Shown here piece by piece: positions 8,641 to 17,652 of a stretch of 64,000 bases of DNA (positions within the stretch are counted from its first letter, which is position 1; each line of letters opens with the position of its first letter). The notes below the pieces were generated by a model that saw nothing but the letters and a program-made list of their open reading frames with translations, had not been told where the DNA came from and made no database searches. The stretch is taken from positions 2,170,001-2,234,000 of the forward strand of contig NZ_CP026514.1 in the NCBI RefSeq assembly GCF_002953935.1, written 5' to 3'. The stretch comes from Arthrobacter sp. PGP41 (GTDB lineage: Bacteria; Actinomycetota; Actinomycetes; Actinomycetales; Micrococcaceae). Made by a program: the position numbers and the translations under genes.

Positions 8641-10767
8641 TTATGCCTGGAGGCTGGCGAGGGAGTCCTTGGCGGCCGCGGCAACTGCTGCCGCGGTGAT
8701 GCCGAACTCCTGGAAGAGGCGCTTGTAGTCTGCGGAAGCGCCGTAGTGCTCGAGGCTGATGGAACGGCCGGCGTCGCCGACGAATTCTTTCCAGCCCAGG
8801 GCCAGTCCTGCTTCAACGGACACGCGTGCCTTCACGGCGGCGGGCAGGACGGATTCGCGGTAGGCGGCGTCCTGTTTGTTGAACCATTCAACGCAGGGCA
8901 TGGAGACGACGCGCGCGGCGATGCCCTCGGCCTGCAGGGCTTCGCGGGCCTGTACGGCCAGCTGGACCTCGGAGCCGGTGGCGATGAGGATGACGTCGGC
9001 CGGAACGGTTACGCCGTCCTTGGCAGCCTCGGCCAGGACGTAACCGCCCTTCGCGACCCCCGCAACGGAACCGAACGTGTCGCCGTCGGCCTCGGCCTCG
9101 CCGCGCTCCCAGGTGGGGATGTTCTGGCGGGTCAACACGATGCCGGCAGGGTTGCTGTGGTTCTCCAGCATGGTCTTCCACGCAACCGCGACTTCATTGG
9201 CGTCACCGGGACGGACAACATCCAGCCCAACGATGGCGCGCAGCGAGGCCAGCTGCTCCACCGGCTGGTGCGTGGGTCCGTCTTCGCCCAGTCCGATGGA
9301 GTCGTGCGTCCAGACGTACAGGGACGGGACACCCATCAGTGCGCCGAGGCGGATGGCCGGACGCTGGTAGTCGCTGAAGATCAGGAACGTTCCGGAGAAC
9401 GCACGCGTGCGGCCGTGCAGGCTGATGCCGTTCACGATCGATGCGGCGGCGTGCTCGCGGATGCCGAAGTGCAGGACCCGGCCGTACGGGTTGCCGGACC
9501 ACGCGTCAGTCTGCTTGGAGGCGGGAACGAACGACGGCGAGCCCTCAATGGTGGTGTTGTTCGACTCCGCGAGGTCGGCCGAGCCGCCCCACAGTTCCGG
9601 CAGGACCGGGCCCAGGGCATTCAGGACCTTGCCCGAGGCGGCGCGGGTGGAGACGTCCTTGCCGGCAGGGAACACCGGAAGCGCTGAGTCAAGGCCTTCG
9701 GGAAGTTCCTTGGCTTCGATGCGCTGCAGCAGGGCGGCGCCTTCGGGGTTGGCGGCCTGCCAGGCGTTGAAGGACTCCTCCCACTCCTTGCGGGCAGCGG
9801 CGCCGCGGTCGACGACGGCGCGGGCGTGGGCAAGGACGTCCTGGTCGACGTCGAAGGACTTGGCCGGGTCAAAGCCCAGGACTTCCTTCAGGGCCGCGAC
9901 TTCTTCGGACCCCAGGGCGGAACCGTGGATCTTTCCGGTGTTCTGCTTCTTGGGTGCGGGGTAGCCGATGATGGTGCGCAGGGAGACGATCGAGGGCTTG
10001 GACGTCTCGGCCTTGGCAGCGAGGAGTGCGGAGTACAGCTCCTGCACGTCCTCCTTGTATTCGCCGGTCTTGGTCCAGTCCACGCGCTGGACATGCCAGC
10101 CGTAGGCCTCGTAGCGCTTCAGGACATCCTCGGTGAAGGCGATGTCGGTATCGTCCTCGATGGAGATGTGGTTCTCATCGTAGACAACAACGAGGTTGCC
10201 GAGCTCCTGGTGGCCGGCCAGCGAGGAAGCCTCGGCCGTGACGCCTTCCTGCAGGTCGCCGTCGGAGGCGATGACCCAGATGGTGTGGTCGAACGGGCTC
10301 TCGCCGGCGGGAGCGTCGGCGTCGAACAGTCCGCGCTGGCGGCGCTGGGAGTAGGCGAACCCGACGGAGGACGCCAGGCCCTGGCCCAGCGGGCCGGTGG
10401 TGATCTCGACGCCTGCGGTGTGCTTGTACTCAGGGTGGCCGGGGGTCAGTGAGCCCCAGGTGCGCAGTGCCTGCAGGTCCTTCAGTTCCAGGCCGTAGCC
10501 GGAAAGGAACAACTGGATGTAGAGGGTGAGCGAGGTGTGGCCGGGGGAGAGGATGAAGCGGTCACGGCCCAGCCAGTCAGGGTTGCGGGGATCATGGCGC
10601 ATCAGCTTCTGGAAAAGAAGGTATGCGGCCGGCGCGAGGCTCATGGCCGTTCCGGGGTGGCCGTTGCCCACCTTCTCCACCGCGTCGGCGGCCAGCACGC
10701 GGATGGTGTCCACCGCGCGCTGGTCCAGGCTGGTCCAAGACAGTTCTTGCTCTTCCAAATGTGGCAC
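8641..10767 (-). CDS. tkt: Transketolase
   Basis: Transketolase is a thiamine-diphosphate enzyme that moves two-carbon units between sugar phosphates. The ~708-residue product has the [19 protein letters not shown] terminus, the ThDP-binding SDGDLQEG...N motif, and the transketolase signature [20 protein letters not shown]. The frame is open to 10827. I chose GTG at 10767 because related enzymes start close to [16 protein letters not shown] and an agagagggg purine run lies upstream. It is the first gene of the six-gene carbon operon, so the operon promoter should lie within 10768-11265. Confidence 0.95.
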   Translation of the reverse strand: MPHLEEQELSWTSLDQRAVDTIRVLAADAVEKVGNGHPGTAMSLAPAAYLLFQKLMRHDPRNPDWLGRDRFILSPGHTSLTLYIQLFLSGYGLELKDLQALRTWGSLTPGHPEYKHTAGVEITTGPLGQGLASSVGFAYSQRRQRGLFDADAPAGESPFDHTIWVIASDGDLQEGVTAEASSLAGHQELGNLVVVYDENHISIEDDTDIAFTEDVLKRYEAYGWHVQRVDWTKTGEYKEDVQELYSALLAAKAETSKPSIVSLRTIIGYPAPKKQNTGKIHGSALGSEEVAALKEVLGFDPAKSFDVDQDVLAHARAVVDRGAAARKEWEESFNAWQAANPEGAALLQRIEAKELPEGLDSALPVFPAGKDVSTRAASGKVLNALGPVLPELWGGSADLAESNNTTIEGSPSFVPASKQTDAWSGNPYGRVLHFGIREHAAASIVNGISLHGRTRAFSGTFLIFSDYQRPAIRLGALMGVPSLYVWTHDSIGLGEDGPTHQPVEQLASLRAIVGLDVVRPGDANEVAVAWKTMLENHSNPAGIVLTRQNIPTWERGEAEADGDTFGSVAGVAKGGYVLAEAAKDGVTVPADVILIATGSEVQLAVQAREALQAEGIAARVVSMPCVEWFNKQDAAYRESVLPAAVKARVSVEAGLALGWKEFVGDAGRSISLEHYGASADYKRLFQEFGITAAAVAAAAKDSLASLQA

Positions 10768-11265
10768 GAAAACCGGGCCCCTCTCTGTGCTGATGGCAGG
10801 CGGCACACGGGATCCGTACAAAGGCACGCTGTGTGGCGCCCGCTCGGTGTGTACCAGCCGTTCACCATCGAAACGTTGATCTTTTCACTCAGCCACTGGC
10901 CAGTCGGGGAATGCGTTTTCCACTGCTTCCTCGCTGCGTGCTGATCTTGTGACAGCTTAGCTCTATTCCACCCTTTGGGCGGCGTAAATCTCACGTTGTG
11001 GACGCAATTTCCGCTTATATGAATGCGTCTGAAGTGAGGTTGAGTTAATCTGCTCGAATCGGTGCGCGAGCAATCACCAGCACCAAATGGAGGGCCGTTG
11101 GGAGCGGGCCGGCGCGGTATGATATTCGGAGGCCAGCGCCGGGTCGGGGAATAATTCCAGCCGCCCGCACTCCCGGCTGTTGCGTGGATCACTGTTCCGC
11201 GGGCGCCCGGTTGGACCGGGCCGCATGACTAGCTGGACAGCCAGACAGAACTGCCAACAGAACGG
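10768..11265. promoter_or_regulatory. Divergent intergenic region tkt / ctaB
   Basis: About 500 bases without a convincing gene separate the minus-strand carbon operon from plus-strand ctaB, so promoters in both directions are expected here. On the plus strand the best candidate -10 is TATGAT at 11118-11123, with a weak -35 (ccgttg) 17 bases before it. No clear minus-strand promoter could be singled out by eye. Short open frames here show no recognisable protein. Promoter placement is tentative. Confidence 0.4.
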
Positions 11266-12225
11266 GTGACCGCCACCGTGAGCACAACAGATACGCCGCT
11301 GAACGCATCCCGGGCCTCACGGGCCGGGATCGCCCGTAAGGCAAAGGCGTATCTCGCCCTCACCAAGCCCCGCGTCATTGAACTGCTCCTGGTCAGCACG
11401 TTGCCCACCATGATTTATGCGGAACGCGGCTTTCCGGCCATCGGGCTCATCCTTGCCACGCTGGTCGGCGGGGCCTTTGCTGCCGGCAGCGCCGGAGCCT
11501 TCAACTGCTACATCGACCGCGACATCGACAAGCTCATGCACCGGACAGAGAACCGGCCGCTGGTCACCGGCGAGGTCACGCCGCGCGAGGCACTGGTCTT
11601 CTCCTGGCTCCTCGGCGCCGCGGCCATCGCCATCCTCTGGTTCGGCGCCAACCCGCTGTCCGCGTGGCTTGGCCTTGGGGCGATCTTCTTCTACGTGGTG
11701 GTCTACACGATGATCCTCAAGCGCCGCACCGCGCAGAACATCGTGTGGGGCGGAGCGGCGGGCTGCTTCCCGGTGCTGATTGCCTGGGCCGCGGTCACCA
11801 ACTCGGTGGACTGGCCCGCCGTCATCCTCTTCATGGTGATCTTCCTCTGGACGCCGCCGCACTACTGGCCGCTGTCCATGCGCTACGGCGAGGACTACCG
11901 CAACGCCAAAGTCCCCATGCTGGGCGCCATCGCCGGCGCCAAAGTGGTCTCCGTGCAGGTGGTCCTCTACGCCTGGGCCATGGTGGCGTGCTCGCTCCTG
12001 ATGGTTCCCGCCGGCGGTGCCGGCTGGGTCTACACCGTCACCGCCGTCCTGGCCGGCGCCTGGTTCCTTTACGAGTCACACGCCCTGTACAGCAGGGCAC
12101 AGCGTGAGGACATCTCCGACAAGCGGGCCATGAAGGTCTTCCACGGCTCCATCAGCTACCTCACCCTGCTCTTCATCGCCCTGGCAGTCGACCCGTTCAT
12201 CGGGCCCGCCATCGTGGCCGGCTGA
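11266..12225 (+). CDS. ctaB: Protoheme IX farnesyltransferase (heme O synthase)
   Basis: This membrane prenyltransferase of the UbiA superfamily adds a farnesyl group to heme B to give heme O, the precursor of heme A for aa3-type cytochrome oxidase. The 319-residue product is highly hydrophobic and carries both Asp-rich motifs: [20 protein letters not shown], followed later by [13 protein letters not shown]. The start is GTG at 11266; a second GTG at 11278 is equally possible. ctaA, for the next step, lies just downstream on the other strand. Confidence 0.95.
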   Translation: MTATVSTTDTPLNASRASRAGIARKAKAYLALTKPRVIELLLVSTLPTMIYAERGFPAIGLILATLVGGAFAAGSAGAFNCYIDRDIDKLMHRTENRPLVTGEVTPREALVFSWLLGAAAIAILWFGANPLSAWLGLGAIFFYVVVYTMILKRRTAQNIVWGGAAGCFPVLIAWAAVTNSVDWPAVILFMVIFLWTPPHYWPLSMRYGEDYRNAKVPMLGAIAGAKVVSVQVVLYAWAMVACSLLMVPAGGAGWVYTVTAVLAGAWFLYESHALYSRAQREDISDKRAMKVFHGSISYLTLLFIALAVDPFIGPAIVAG

Positions 12226-12230
12226 CCCAC

Positions 12231-12455
12231 GACGCTCTATCACTTACTGCTGGTTCTGCTCCCACGCCCTATCAGTTCCCGGGTATTCCGGATCACCATC
12301 TCTCACCTGCCAAGCCCTTCCTGACCTCATGACCAGCTCGTGAGGTGAGAAAGGGCTTGTTTTTCCTCCCCATCGACTGCAGGAGGGCTTGGGCAAAAAG
12401 ACTGCCGCATGTGAGAGAGCATGTGCCACTTTCCTGCGGGAAGTGAGAGAGCGTC
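12231..12455. repeat. Inverted-repeat-bounded intergenic element
   Basis: The ctaB/ctaA convergent gap is bounded by gacgctctatcactt (12231-12245) and its near-perfect reverse complement aagtgagagagcgtc (12441-12455; 14 of 15 match). Further copies of the ctctcac/gtgagag core lie inside. No transposase is encoded. It looks like a small non-coding palindromic element, or several nested ones; its mobility is unproven. Confidence 0.5.
12312..12364 (+). terminator. Terminator of ctaB
   Basis: The arms aagccctt (12312-12319) and aagggctt (12351-12358), with an inner cctca/tgagg pairing, are followed by gttttt. This is a reasonable intrinsic terminator, about 90 bases after the ctaB stop and inside the repeat-bounded element. 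Confidence 0.65.
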
Positions 12456-12466
12456 GTGAACGCACG

Positions 12467-12497
12467 AGCGCCCCGGATCGTAACGAACCGGGGCGCT
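12467..12497 (-). terminator. Terminator hairpin of ctaA
   Basis: The arms agcgccccgg (12467-12476) and ccggggcgct (12488-12497) pair perfectly with an 11-base loop, 20 bases beyond the ctaA stop. It is GC-rich with no long T-run in the minus direction. Confidence 0.6.
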
Positions 12498-12517
12498 CCG
12501 CGTCTGGCAGTGTGGAC

Positions 12518-13462
12518 CTACTCCACCGGGCTCGACCTGGCCACGTCCCAGGCATTGGTGGCAGCCCCCATGAGCAGCGCGGCCCCCAGCATGTGGGCGG
12601 CCACCAGCAGTACCGGGATGCCGTTGTAGTACTGGGTGAAACCGATGACCGCCTGCAGCACCGTGACGCCCAGGAGCGCCAGCACGGCAGTCCGGAACGG
12701 TCCCCGGATCCGGCGCATCAGCACCACGGCGAGGGCCACTAGGGTCCCGGCGGTGATCATGTACGCAGGGATGGCATGGATGTGGGAGAACAGATCCCAG
12801 TCGAGGCCGTTGCGGGGAGCGTCGGCATCACCTGCGTGCGGACCGGCTCCGGTTACCACGACGCCCAGCATGACGGCGAGGGCAGAAAAAAGCGCGACGG
12901 CGGCCGTCACGGGGCGCAGGGCTCCCGGCAGGGCGGGGTGGCGTACGGCCAGGAACCGCCCGGTGCGCCCGTAGGCGCGGTTCACGAGCAGCGTGGCGAA
13001 CACCACCAGTGCCATGGATACCAGGAAGTGAAGTCCGACTACCCAGGGGTTTAGGTTGGTGAGGACGGTGATGCCGCCGATTACGGCCTGGGCGGGGATG
13101 CTGGCCAGGAGGCCCAGTGCAAGCAGGAAGAGGTCGCGCCGCTCCTTGCGGAGGTTCCACAGATACACCAGCATCAAAGCGGCGACGGCGGCCAGGGCGA
13201 AAGTGAGGAGGCGGTTGCCGAATTCGATGAAGCCGTGGATGCCCATCTCGGGGGTGTTCACCAGGGAGTTGTCCGTGCAGCGGGGCCAGGTGGGACAGCC
13301 CAGGCCGGACGAAGTCAGCCGTACGGCGCCACCGGTGACCACCAGCAGGGTCTGCCCGATCAGGGAAGCTACAGCCAGGCGGCGGACGCTGGTGTCCACC
13401 GTGCGGGGCAGCCGTGACGCCAGGCGGCCGGCAAACTCGGGGAGGCGGAAGGCGGTACTCAC
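12518..13462 (-). CDS. ctaA: Heme A synthase (COX15/CtaA family)
   Basis: CtaA oxidises heme O to heme A in the cytoplasmic membrane. The ~314-residue product has about eight hydrophobic segments and several family histidines: GIHGFIEFGNRLLTF (the H..EF.NR motif), GLHFLVS, HIHAIPAY and AAHMLGA. A Cys pair also sits in the first extracytoplasmic loop (GCPTWPRC). The frame opens further upstream, but GTG at 13462, 7 bases after the permease stop, gives the expected N terminus. It is the last gene of an ABC-ATPase/permease/ctaA run, which suggests a link between the exporter and heme or oxidase biogenesis. Confidence 0.93.
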   Translation of the reverse strand: MSTAFRLPEFAGRLASRLPRTVDTSVRRLAVASLIGQTLLVVTGGAVRLTSSGLGCPTWPRCTDNSLVNTPEMGIHGFIEFGNRLLTFALAAVAALMLVYLWNLRKERRDLFLLALGLLASIPAQAVIGGITVLTNLNPWVVGLHFLVSMALVVFATLLVNRAYGRTGRFLAVRHPALPGALRPVTAAVALFSALAVMLGVVVTGAGPHAGDADAPRNGLDWDLFSHIHAIPAYMITAGTLVALAVVLMRRIRGPFRTAVLALLGVTVLQAVIGFTQYYNGIPVLLVAAHMLGAALLMGAATNAWDVARSSPVE

Positions 13463-13469
13463 GAATATC

Positions 13470-14276
13470 TCAATTCCACTTGAACCAACGGATTGCTGCT
13501 GCGCCGGCAATGACTGTCCAGAGCACCAGTATGAGGGCGGCAGCGCCATTCACCGCACCGTGCAGGAAGGCGTCCCGCAAGGCCTCGCCGAGTGCGCCCG
13601 AGGGCAGGTACCCAACGATCTGCTGGGCCCCGGCGGGGAGCCTTTCCGCCGGAATCACGATTCCGCCGAGGGCCCCCAGGAGGATCCACAGCAGGTTGGT
13701 GATGGCCAGGGTGGCTTCCGGACGGACGGTTCCGGCCACCAGGAGGCCCAGGGCAGTAAAAGCCGCCGCCCCCAGCGCAAGGAGCAGGAGCCCGGGGATC
13801 CAGCCGGCCGCCGTCGGCTGCCATCCCAGCGACAGCCCGGCACCCGCCACCACGGCAACCTGCAGGCACAGCACCACCAGGACCGAAAGAACCTTGCCCG
13901 CGATGAGCCCGCCCCGGCCCAGCGGGGTGGTGGAGAGGAAGCGGAGCACGCCGTAACGCCGGTCGAATCCGGTGGCGATGCCCTGCCCGGTAAAGGCCGT
14001 GGACATGGCACAGAGGGCAAGGATGCCGGGAACCGCCGCATCGATGCGGGTGGATCCGAGCCCGTCCAGGAAGGGTGTCACCGTCAGGCCAACCAGCGCC
14101 AGCAGCGGCAGCACCACGGCAAGGATCAGCTGCTCGCCATTGCGCAGCATTGCCAGCGCTTCGTACCTGCCCTGCAGCAGTATGCGGCGCAGCAGGGGTG
14201 CGGGCGACTGGCGTGCGGGGGCTCCGGCGCCGGTGCCGGGAGCGGTGCCTGCGGCGCCCGCGGGAGTCCCGTTCAT
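13470..14276 (-). CDS. ABC-2 type exporter permease
   Basis: A 268-residue integral membrane protein with a Pro/Ala/Gly-rich cytoplasmic N terminus (about 30 residues) and six likely membrane segments. It includes the ABC-2 permease-type stretch RRYGVLRFLSTTPLGRGGLIAGKVLS. It overlaps its ATPase partner by 4 bases and is followed 7 bases later by ctaA. In actinobacteria this exporter pair commonly sits between ctaA and sufR, but its substrate is unknown. Heme-related or oxidase-related transport is a guess from position only. Confidence 0.85.
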   Translation of the reverse strand: MNGTPAGAAGTAPGTGAGAPARQSPAPLLRRILLQGRYEALAMLRNGEQLILAVVLPLLALVGLTVTPFLDGLGSTRIDAAVPGILALCAMSTAFTGQGIATGFDRRYGVLRFLSTTPLGRGGLIAGKVLSVLVVLCLQVAVVAGAGLSLGWQPTAAGWIPGLLLLALGAAAFTALGLLVAGTVRPEATLAITNLLWILLGALGGIVIPAERLPAGAQQIVGYLPSGALGEALRDAFLHGAVNGAAALILVLWTVIAGAAAIRWFKWN

Positions 14277-15244
14277 CGGAGGTCCTTTCCCGAAATGTCC
14301 AGAAAGACGTCTTCAAGGCTACGCGCCTGCAGGGTCATGAAAGCGGGCATGATGTCGTGGACGGCCCACCACTCCGCCAGGGCCGCAAGGTGGCGGGGCG
14401 TCAGCGTGCCGGTGGCGGTGTAGCTGCCGGCCCGTTCCTCGGAGATGACGACGTCGGCGGGCAGCACCCCGGACAGGTCCAGTCCCGGCCTTGCCTCGAA
14501 GGTGAGGGTCCGCACGTGGTCCCCGCCCGCCTCCACGGCGGGTCCGCGCTGGAGGAGTTCCTGGACTGTCCCTTCGGCGACGTTCCGGCCGCCGTCGATG
14601 ATGTAGACATAGTCGGCCAGCCGCTGGGCGTCGTCCATCAGGTGCGTCGTGAGGATGATCCCCATGCCTGAATCCCGCAGTTCGCCGATCAGCTCGAACA
14701 CCAGCTGGCGGGACTGGGGATCCAGCCCGGCGCTCGGCTCGTCGAGGAACAGGACTTCCGGCCGGCCGATCAATGCTGCCGCAAGGGCAAGGCGCTGTTT
14801 CTGGCCGCCTGAGAGCCGCCGGACAGTGGTCCGGCCGAACGCGTCGATCCCCAGCCGCTCAACCAGGTCCTCCACGGGCCAGGGGTGCGCGTAAAGTCCG
14901 GCAATGTGCCGCAGCAGCGGCAGGGGCCTGGCCGACGGCGGGAGGCCGCCGTCCTGGAGCATGACACCTACGCGGGAACGCAGGTCAGCCCCTGCCGACG
15001 CCGGGTCCTGGCCCAGCAGGGTGATGCTGCCGCCGCTGCGCTTCTGCAGGCCCTGGGCGCATTCGAGGGTGGTGGTTTTGCCTGCACCGTTGGCGCCCAG
15101 CAGTGCCGTGACCTGCCCGCGCTCGGCGACGAGTGAGATGCCGCCCACCACCCGGAGCATTTTCCCGTCCAGGCTGGAAAGCGGACCTACATCCTTAATG
15201 AGCCCATTAATGGACAGGACAGGGGATTGGGGCGATCGCACCAC
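14273..15244 (-). CDS. ABC transporter ATP-binding protein (exporter type)
   Basis: A 323-residue ATPase with Walker A LLGANGAGKTTT (about residue 50), signature LSGGQKQRLALAAAL, Walker B EVLFLDEPSAGLD, and the H-loop TTHLMDDAQRL. The C-terminal ~90 residues are an extra domain of the kind found in drug/daunorubicin-like exporters. An insertion before the Walker A (about residues 17-33) is slightly unusual. It is coupled to the permease by an ATGA overlap and transcribed divergently from sufR. The start is one of two adjacent GTG codons at 15244 and 15241. Confidence 0.9.
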   Translation of the reverse strand: MVRSPQSPVLSINGLIKDVGPLSSLDGKMLRVVGGISLVAERGQVTALLGANGAGKTTTLECAQGLQKRSGGSITLLGQDPASAGADLRSRVGVMLQDGGLPPSARPLPLLRHIAGLYAHPWPVEDLVERLGIDAFGRTTVRRLSGGQKQRLALAAALIGRPEVLFLDEPSAGLDPQSRQLVFELIGELRDSGMGIILTTHLMDDAQRLADYVYIIDGGRNVAEGTVQELLQRGPAVEAGGDHVRTLTFEARPGLDLSGVLPADVVISEERAGSYTATGTLTPRHLAALAEWWAVHDIMPAFMTLQARSLEDVFLDISGKDLR

Positions 15245-15289
15245 AGTATTCTACGGGAAGTAGTATTGCCGGCAGTCCGCTTCAGCGGG

Positions 15290-15308
15290 TGAGGTCAGCC
15301 TCGCCTTA
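15290..15308. promoter_or_regulatory. DtxR/IdeR-like iron box upstream of sufR
   Basis: TGAGGTCAGCCTCGCCTTA, read on the minus strand, matches the DtxR/IdeR consensus TTAGGTTAGGCTAACCTAA at 14 of 19 positions. It lies in the divergent region between the ABC/ctaA operon and sufR, about 40-60 bases before sufR. The match was made by eye. Iron-dependent control of the suf operon is biologically plausible but unproven here. Confidence 0.45.
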
Positions 15309-15331
15309 CTGGAACCCGGGACTAAATTACG

Positions 15332-15343
15332 ACACTATTGTGT
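15332..15343. promoter_or_regulatory. Candidate SufR operator dyad
   Basis: ACACTATTGTGT is a small inverted repeat (acac/gtgt arms, 4-base centre) with weaker symmetry further out. It lies directly before the first possible sufR start codon and just after a possible -10 (taaatt, 15323-15328). This is the expected position for an autoregulatory SufR site. The assignment is inferred. Confidence 0.4.
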
Positions 15344-15344
15344 T

Positions 15345-16187
15345 GTGTATTCCATGACCAACGCTACTGCTGTGCCTGTTGTCCGGCACGGAGCTTCCGC
15401 TGTTTCCGCGGAAGGCGGCGTCATGCCTGCAGGACCGGTGGCTGACGCCGATGAGCGTACCCGCGACCGCGTCCTTGCTGCCGTCCTGGAACACGGACCA
15501 GTCAGTGCCGCCGAGCTGGGCGACCTGCTGGGATTCACACCTGCGGCAGTCCGCCGGCACCTGGACCATTTGTCCCGTGCAGGCGTCATCGAAGTCAAGC
15601 GGGTGGCTAAGTCGGGTGCGGGGGCAGGCCGCCCCGCCCGGCGTTATGTCCTTAGCTCCCAGGGTCAATCGAGCCTTGGCAACGACTACCTTGATATTGC
15701 CGCCCTCGCCCTCCAGCAGCTCCAGGAAATGGCAGGGCCGGACGCGGTGCGCGCCTTCGCCGTCGAGCGTTTTGCCGACATGGAGCGCCGGTACGCGCCC
15801 GAGATCGAGAAGGCCGGCCCGGACATCACCGACCGCGCCAAAGCGCTTGCGGACGCCCTGAGCCGGGACAACTTCGTGGCCTCGGCAGCCTCCATCGAGG
15901 CCAAGGCTCCGTTGCCGGCCGCCCTTTCCAGTGTCCAGCTGTGCCAGGGGCATTGCCCCATCCAGCAGCTCGCCGCCCGCTTCCCCGTGTTTTGCGATGT
16001 GGAGACCGAAGTGTTCGCAAGGCTGGTGGGCGTAGACGTGCGCCGGCTCTCCACACTTGCCCGCGGCGGCCACGTCTGCACCACCCACATTCCCACAGGA
16101 AGGCTGTCTGCCGGAGGCCCTAAACCGCTCCCGGCAGCCCCCGCCCGCCTGAATGAAGTAACCAACCATCAGCAAGAAAGGCCGTGA
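15345..16187 (+). CDS. sufR: SufR-type iron-sulfur transcriptional repressor
   Basis: SufR is a DeoR/ArsR-like regulator that senses Fe-S status through its own cluster and represses the suf operon. The 280-residue product has a winged-helix motif at about residues 45-75 ([23 protein letters not shown]). A cysteine set follows at about residues 205-225: CQGHC, then a Cys 13 residues later (PVFC), with another Cys in GGHVCTTH, suited to a cluster. GTG at 15345 or ATG at 15354 may be the start. It overlaps sufB, so it is co-transcribed with the genes it should control. Confidence 0.9.
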   Translation: MYSMTNATAVPVVRHGASAVSAEGGVMPAGPVADADERTRDRVLAAVLEHGPVSAAELGDLLGFTPAAVRRHLDHLSRAGVIEVKRVAKSGAGAGRPARRYVLSSQGQSSLGNDYLDIAALALQQLQEMAGPDAVRAFAVERFADMERRYAPEIEKAGPDITDRAKALADALSRDNFVASAASIEAKAPLPAALSSVQLCQGHCPIQQLAARFPVFCDVETEVFARLVGVDVRRLSTLARGGHVCTTHIPTGRLSAGGPKPLPAAPARLNEVTNHQQERP

Positions 16188-17650
16188 TGACGGACCAACT
16201 ATCAGAGAAAGCAGTCGCCGAAAACACTGTGATCTCGGAGATTCTTGAGAAGAATCCCGAGCTTCACGGCATCGGCAACTACGAGTACGGCTGGGCTGAC
16301 AAGAACGACGTCGGCGCCAACGCCCGCCGTGGGCTGGATGAAGAGGTAGTCCGGGACATTTCGGCCAAGAAGAGCGAGCCGGAATGGATGCTCGACCTTC
16401 GCCTCAAGGGCCTGAAGTACTTCGACCGGAAGCCCATGCCCACGTGGGGTGCGGACCTCTCCGGCATCGACTTTGACAACATCAAGTACTTCGTCCGCTC
16501 CACGGAGAAGCAGGCTGCCACCTGGGAAGACCTGCCCGAGGACATCCGCAACACCTACGAGAAGCTGGGCATCCCGGAAGCCGAGCGCAGCCGCCTCGTC
16601 TCCGGCGTGGCCGCACAGTACGAGTCGGAGGTTGTCTACCACCAGATCCGGGAGGACCTCGAAGCCCAGGGCGTCATCTTCCTGGACACCGACACCGCCC
16701 TCAAGGAACACCCGGAGATCTTCCAGGAGTACTTCGGCACGGTCATCCCCGTGGGCGACAACAAGTTCGCGTCGCTGAACACCTCAGTGTGGTCAGGCGG
16801 TTCCTTCGTCTATGTGCCCAAGGGCGTCCACGTGGACATCCCGCTGCAGGCATACTTCCGCATCAACACGGAAAACATGGGCCAGTTCGAGCGCACCCTG
16901 ATCATTGCCGACGAGGACTCCTACGTCCACTACATCGAAGGCTGCACAGCGCCCATCTACACCTCGGACTCGCTACACTCGGCCGTCGTGGAGATCATCG
17001 TGAAGAAGGGCGCCCGCGTCCGGTACACCACCATCCAGAACTGGTCCAACAACGTGTACAACCTGGTGACCAAGCGTGCCATCTGCGAAGAGGGCGCCAC
17101 CATGGAATGGGTCGACGGCAACATCGGCTCCAAGGTCACCATGAAGTACCCGGCCGTTTACCTCGTGGGCGAGCATGCCAAGGGCGAGACCCTGTCCATC
17201 GCGTTCGCCGGCGAAGGCCAGCACCAGGACACCGGCTCCAAGATGGTCCACATCGCGCCGAACACCAAGAGCTCCATCATCTCCAAGTCCGTGGCCCGCG
17301 GCGGCGGACGTGCAGCCTACCGCGGCCTGGTCCAGGTCCGCGAAGGCGCCAAGCACTCAGCCAATACCGTCCGCTGCGATGCGCTGCTGGTGGACACCAT
17401 CAGCCGTTCGGACACCTACCCCTACATCGACATCCGCGAAGACGATGTTGTGATGGGCCACGAGGCAACTGTTTCCCGGGTCAGCGAAGAGCAGCTCTTC
17501 TACCTCATGTCCCGCGGCATGCGCGAGGACGAAGCCATGGCGATGATCGTCCGCGGCTTCATCGAGCCGATTGCCCGCGAGCTCCCCATGGAGTACGCAC
17601 TTGAGCTGAACCGCCTGATTGAACTGCAGATGGAAGGGTCCGTCGGATAA
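16187..17650 (+). CDS. sufB: Fe-S cluster assembly protein SufB
   Basis: SufB is the scaffold subunit of the cytosolic SufBCD complex, on which Fe-S clusters are built. The ~487-residue protein has the SufB/D beta-helix core, with [27 protein letters not shown] written in part here, and the conserved region around [11 protein letters not shown] that holds the key Cys. No intein interrupts it, unlike many mycobacterial SufB genes. ATG at 16187 overlaps the sufR stop; an alternative GTG lies at 16184, and an aagaaagg ribosome site precedes both. Confidence 0.97.
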   Translation: MTDQLSEKAVAENTVISEILEKNPELHGIGNYEYGWADKNDVGANARRGLDEEVVRDISAKKSEPEWMLDLRLKGLKYFDRKPMPTWGADLSGIDFDNIKYFVRSTEKQAATWEDLPEDIRNTYEKLGIPEAERSRLVSGVAAQYESEVVYHQIREDLEAQGVIFLDTDTALKEHPEIFQEYFGTVIPVGDNKFASLNTSVWSGGSFVYVPKGVHVDIPLQAYFRINTENMGQFERTLIIADEDSYVHYIEGCTAPIYTSDSLHSAVVEIIVKKGARVRYTTIQNWSNNVYNLVTKRAICEEGATMEWVDGNIGSKVTMKYPAVYLVGEHAKGETLSIAFAGEGQHQDTGSKMVHIAPNTKSSIISKSVARGGGRAAYRGLVQVREGAKHSANTVRCDALLVDTISRSDTYPYIDIREDDVVMGHEATVSRVSEEQLFYLMSRGMREDEAMAMIVRGFIEPIARELPMEYALELNRLIELQMEGSVG

Positions 17651-17652
17651 CG

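Noticed and set aside
12231..12455. Insertion sequence
   Set aside because: Terminal inverted repeats are present, but there is no transposase and the block is only 225 bases.
13056..14423. 455-codon plus-strand frame opposite ctaA and the permease
   Set aside because: Antisense shadow rich in Gln/Arg/Gly; the minus-strand products have membrane and family motifs.
16187..17650. Intein in SufB
   Set aside because: The protein is of normal length (~487 residues) and shows no insertion at the usual site.
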